NCBI GenBank assembly: GCA_024642025.1
Contig: JAHEBY010000113.1
Location: forward strand, 1 to 8,106
Length of the DNA stretch: 8,106 bases
Reading direction: 5' to 3'
Source: Comamonadaceae bacterium
Lineage (GTDB): Bacteria > Pseudomonadota > Gammaproteobacteria > Burkholderiales > Burkholderiaceae_C
The notes under the pieces are model-generated. The model saw only the letters and a list, made by a program, of their open reading frames with translations. It was not told where the DNA came from and did not search any database. This document shows positions 7,001 through 8,106 of the stretch, one piece after another (position 1 is the first letter of the stretch; each line of letters begins with the position of its first letter). The position numbers were made by a program, and so were the translations under genes.

Positions 7001-7715
7001 CATAACGACGCAGGATAGGTGACAGGTAGGCGTCTACTACGGTGGTGTCACCGCGGCTGACAAACTTCATTAAGGGGCTGGTTTCGTGCGAAGTACTGAT
7101 CTGCGTGAACCCAGCTTCCTGCGCCAGCCGCTTGGCTGCCTTTTCATGGTCCGTATAGCGATAACCATGCATAAACACAATGGAAACCGACCTAAGCCCC
7201 CGTGAATATTGCGCTAGTAGCTCTTCTTTTAATAGCGCCTCATCCAGCGGAAGGATCACGTCGCCATGCGCACCCATACGCTCGTGCGCTTCGACCACTG
7301 CGCAATACAGCAACTCCGGCAGGACGATGTGCCGATCAAACAGGCGCGGTCTGTTTTGGTAGGCGATGCGCAGCGCGTCACGAAAACCCCGCGTAGTGAC
7401 CAGCAGCGTGGGCTCGCCCTTGCGCTCCAGCAGTGCATTGGTGGCTACGGTGGTGCCCATCTTCACGCACTCCACCTCCTCCGGCGTTACTGGCTCGCCG
7501 GGCTTCAGGCCTAGAAGGTGACGAATACCGGCCACTGCTGCGTCCCGATACTGCTCGGGGTTTTCAGACAACAGCTTGTGCGTCGTCAGCGACCCATCCG
7601 GCCTCTTGGCAACAATGTCCGTAAACGTACCGCCGCGGTCAATCCAGAATTGCCAGCGTTGAGGTCGCAGCGGGGCAGAGTTGAGAGCAGCGGTAGCCAG
7701 AGCAATGTTTTGCAT
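4038..7715 (-). CDS. 5-oxoprolinase, ATP-hydrolysing (fused hydantoinase A and B domains)
   Basis: The likely reaction is opening of 5-oxoproline (pyroglutamate) to glutamate at the cost of ATP, in the cytoplasm. The 1225-residue protein is a full-length HyuA–HyuB fusion, close to the ~1200–1290 of known 5-oxoprolinases. The N-terminal hydantoinase A part (about 21–700) has WIDRGGTFTDIV (24–35), GTTVATNALLERKG (87–100), the phosphate-binding FDMGGTSTDVS (298–308) of the acetate/sugar kinase–Hsp70–actin fold, and FGGAGGQHAC (461–470). The hydantoinase B part (about 710–1225) has PVLLEVFNNLFMNIAEQMG (711–729), NDPYHGGTHLPD (796–807), SRGHHADVGG, and a glycine-rich end TPGGGGYGAA. I see no frameshift. 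The ATG at 7715 is chosen because the frame's upstream extension to 7784 overlaps the permease end and reads as non-conserved sequence. The gap to dctM is 37 bases, so it is probably co-transcribed. A related hydantoinase, such as one for another cyclic amide, cannot be excluded, but single-chain fusion favours 5-oxoprolinase. Confidence 0.92.
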   Translation of the reverse strand: MQNIALATAALNSAPLRPQRWQFWIDRGGTFTDIVAKRPDGSLTTHKLLSENPEQYRDAAVAGIRHLLGLKPGEPVTPEEVECVKMGTTVATNALLERKGEPTLLVTTRGFRDALRIAYQNRPRLFDRHIVLPELLYCAVVEAHERMGAHGDVILPLDEALLKEELLAQYSRGLRSVSIVFMHGYRYTDHEKAAKRLAQEAGFTQISTSHETSPLMKFVSRGDTTVVDAYLSPILRRYVDQVAGEMPGVKLFFMQSSGGLADAHVFQGKDAILSGPAGGIVGMARTAAIAGHDRVIGFDMGGTSTDVSHYAGEFEREFETQVAGVRMRAPMMSIHTVAAGGGSILTFDGSRFRVGPQSAGANPGPACYRRGGPLAVTDANVMLGKVQPRHFPRVFGPAANESLDDKVVRQKFAELATQTGRSAEDVAEGFVNIAVQQMANAIKKISVARGYDVTRYTLQCFGGAGGQHACLVADALGMTQVFVHPLAGVLSAYGMGLADQSVIREQAIERKLTVDALPEIGATLDALSADARAELSAQHAGSGGVSTICRMHVRYEGSDSALVIPYVADAAPEPQAVLQSIRSRFEAAYRQRFAFLMEGKGLVVEAVSVEAVIAGDAPAEPRQPTHPQRQVPSRETVKFYSGGQWFDAALVVREDLQPGDVIEGPAIIAEKNATTVVEPGWTAELTEFDHLALARHTQRAIKYAAGTTADPVLLEVFNNLFMNIAEQMGLQLQNTAYSVNIKERLDFSCALFDQAGSLIANAPHMPVHLGSMGESIKTVIDGNRGSMKPGDVYVLNDPYHGGTHLPDITVITPVYLGETALFYVGSRGHHADVGGTTPGSMPPFSTRIEEEGVQIKNFKLVAQGVLQESQILELLQSGKYPSRNPQQNLADLKAQIAANEKGVQELRKMVDQFGLDVVQAYMQHVQDNAEESVRRVIGRLKDGEFTLPLDNGAQIQVAIRVNAKARSAEIDFTGTSAQQTNNFNAPTAVCMAAVLYVFRALVNDDIPLNAGCLKPIQVVIPKGSMLNPNPPASVVAGNVETSTCITNALFGALGVMAASQCTMNNFTFGNARYQYYETISGGSGAGALIDDAGHVTGGFDGASVVQTHMTNSRLTDPEVFEFRFPVRLESYEIREGSGGAGRWHGGDGGVRRVKFLEDMTASILSNGRKHGAFGMAGGSPGQPGLNRVVRADGSIEPLGHIGQAEMSPGDIFEIYTPGGGGYGAA

Positions 7716-7752
7716 GAATTGGTAATCCGTGTTTTGCGTAAATGGGCTACGC

Positions 7753-8106
7753 TTACATGCGCTGTGGCAGCCACAGCACCACACTAGGGAAAAAGTAGAT
7801 AAGCAGGATGGCGAACATCATCAGCAGGAACATGGGAATCACCGTCTTGGCGATCCACGTCAGTTCACGCTTGGTCAAACCCTGCAGCACGAAAAGATTG
7901 AGGCCCACCGGTGGCGTAATTTGCGCGATTTCCACCACCAGCACTGTGAATATGCCGAACCAAATCAGGTCGATCCCGGCGGCCTACACCGTGGGCAACA
8001 ACACGCCCACCGTCAACACCACCATGGAAATGCCGTCGAGAAAGCAGCCCAGCAGCAGAAACAATACGGTCAGAGCCACGATGAGCATCAGTGGCGAAAG
8101 GCCCAA
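7753..8106 (-). pseudogene. TRAP transporter large permease (DctM type), C-terminal part with in-frame TAG
   Basis: DctM-type permeases are the ~12-span membrane subunits of TRAP transporters, which use an ion gradient and a periplasmic binding protein to take up acids and related solutes. Only the last 118 codons are visible; the gene enters from the right edge. Before the break it reads LLLGCFLDGISMVVLTVGVL and ends at PTV; after it, AAGIDLIWFGIF, EIAQITPPVGLNLFVLQGLT, and a final membrane span ending LWLPQRM then TAA. Both sides are in the same frame and match the family's C-terminal region, but a TAG at 7986–7984 splits them where relatives usually carry glutamine (as in MIQAAG). A single C-to-T change of CAG explains it. 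The lost 76 residues include the conserved ITPPVG region, so the product would probably be inactive, unless the base is a sequencing error or the stop is read through. It heads the oxoprolinase–DinB operon and fits solute uptake for that pathway. Confidence 0.82.

Noticed and set aside
5979..7022. Second long + strand open frame (347 codons) opposite the 5-oxoprolinase gene
   Set aside because: Composition is rich in His, Arg, Cys and Gln as expected of an antisense shadow; no domain is visible and the - strand protein is intact across it.
7716..7784. Upstream extension of the 5-oxoprolinase start by 23 codons
   Set aside because: It would overlap the end of the permease gene, and the added residues (Cys/Ser/Lys-rich) do not resemble the family N-terminus; the ATG at 7715 sits 37 bases after the permease stop.

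Overview
The window looks like chromosomal DNA of a Gram-negative betaproteobacterium, most likely Burkholderiales and perhaps Comamonadaceae. Support comes from the rpsA–ihfB–lapA–lapB gene order, the protein sequences as I recognise them, and the moderately high GC. The genus is not resolved, and the assignment rests on recognition, not a search.

Left half (1–3082, all + strand), conserved housekeeping block. It opens with the 3' end of rpsA (ribosomal protein S1), closed by a perfect rho-independent terminator. Next come ihfB (integration host factor beta) and the overlapping pair lapA/lapB, which supports and controls lipopolysaccharide assembly. The block ends with a secreted ComEA-type helix-hairpin-helix protein carrying a long Ala/Pro/Lys tail. 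A strong, apparently bidirectional terminator with a UUCG loop closes this half at 3115–3147.

Middle (3148–3519). This is a low-density junction. It holds one plausible small single-span membrane protein on the - strand, converging on the same terminator. I see nothing convincing in the remaining ~170 bases.

Right half (3520–8106, all - strand), accessory metabolic block. Transcription runs from the right edge leftward: the end of a TRAP transporter large permease (dctM), then a 1225-residue fused HyuA–HyuB ATP-dependent 5-oxoprolinase, then a DinB-family protein whose TTG start overlaps the oxoprolinase stop. The likely theme is uptake of 5-oxoproline (pyroglutamate) or a related cyclic amide and its ATP-driven opening to glutamate. 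The permease frame carries an in-frame TAG 77 codons before its natural stop, so it is called a pseudogene here, pending exclusion of a base error.

I see no CRISPR array, insertion sequence, tRNA, rRNA or attachment site. I did not find a clearly novel system. The items most worth a second look are the broken permease, the small membrane ORF and the unusual translation starts of ihfB and the DinB gene.
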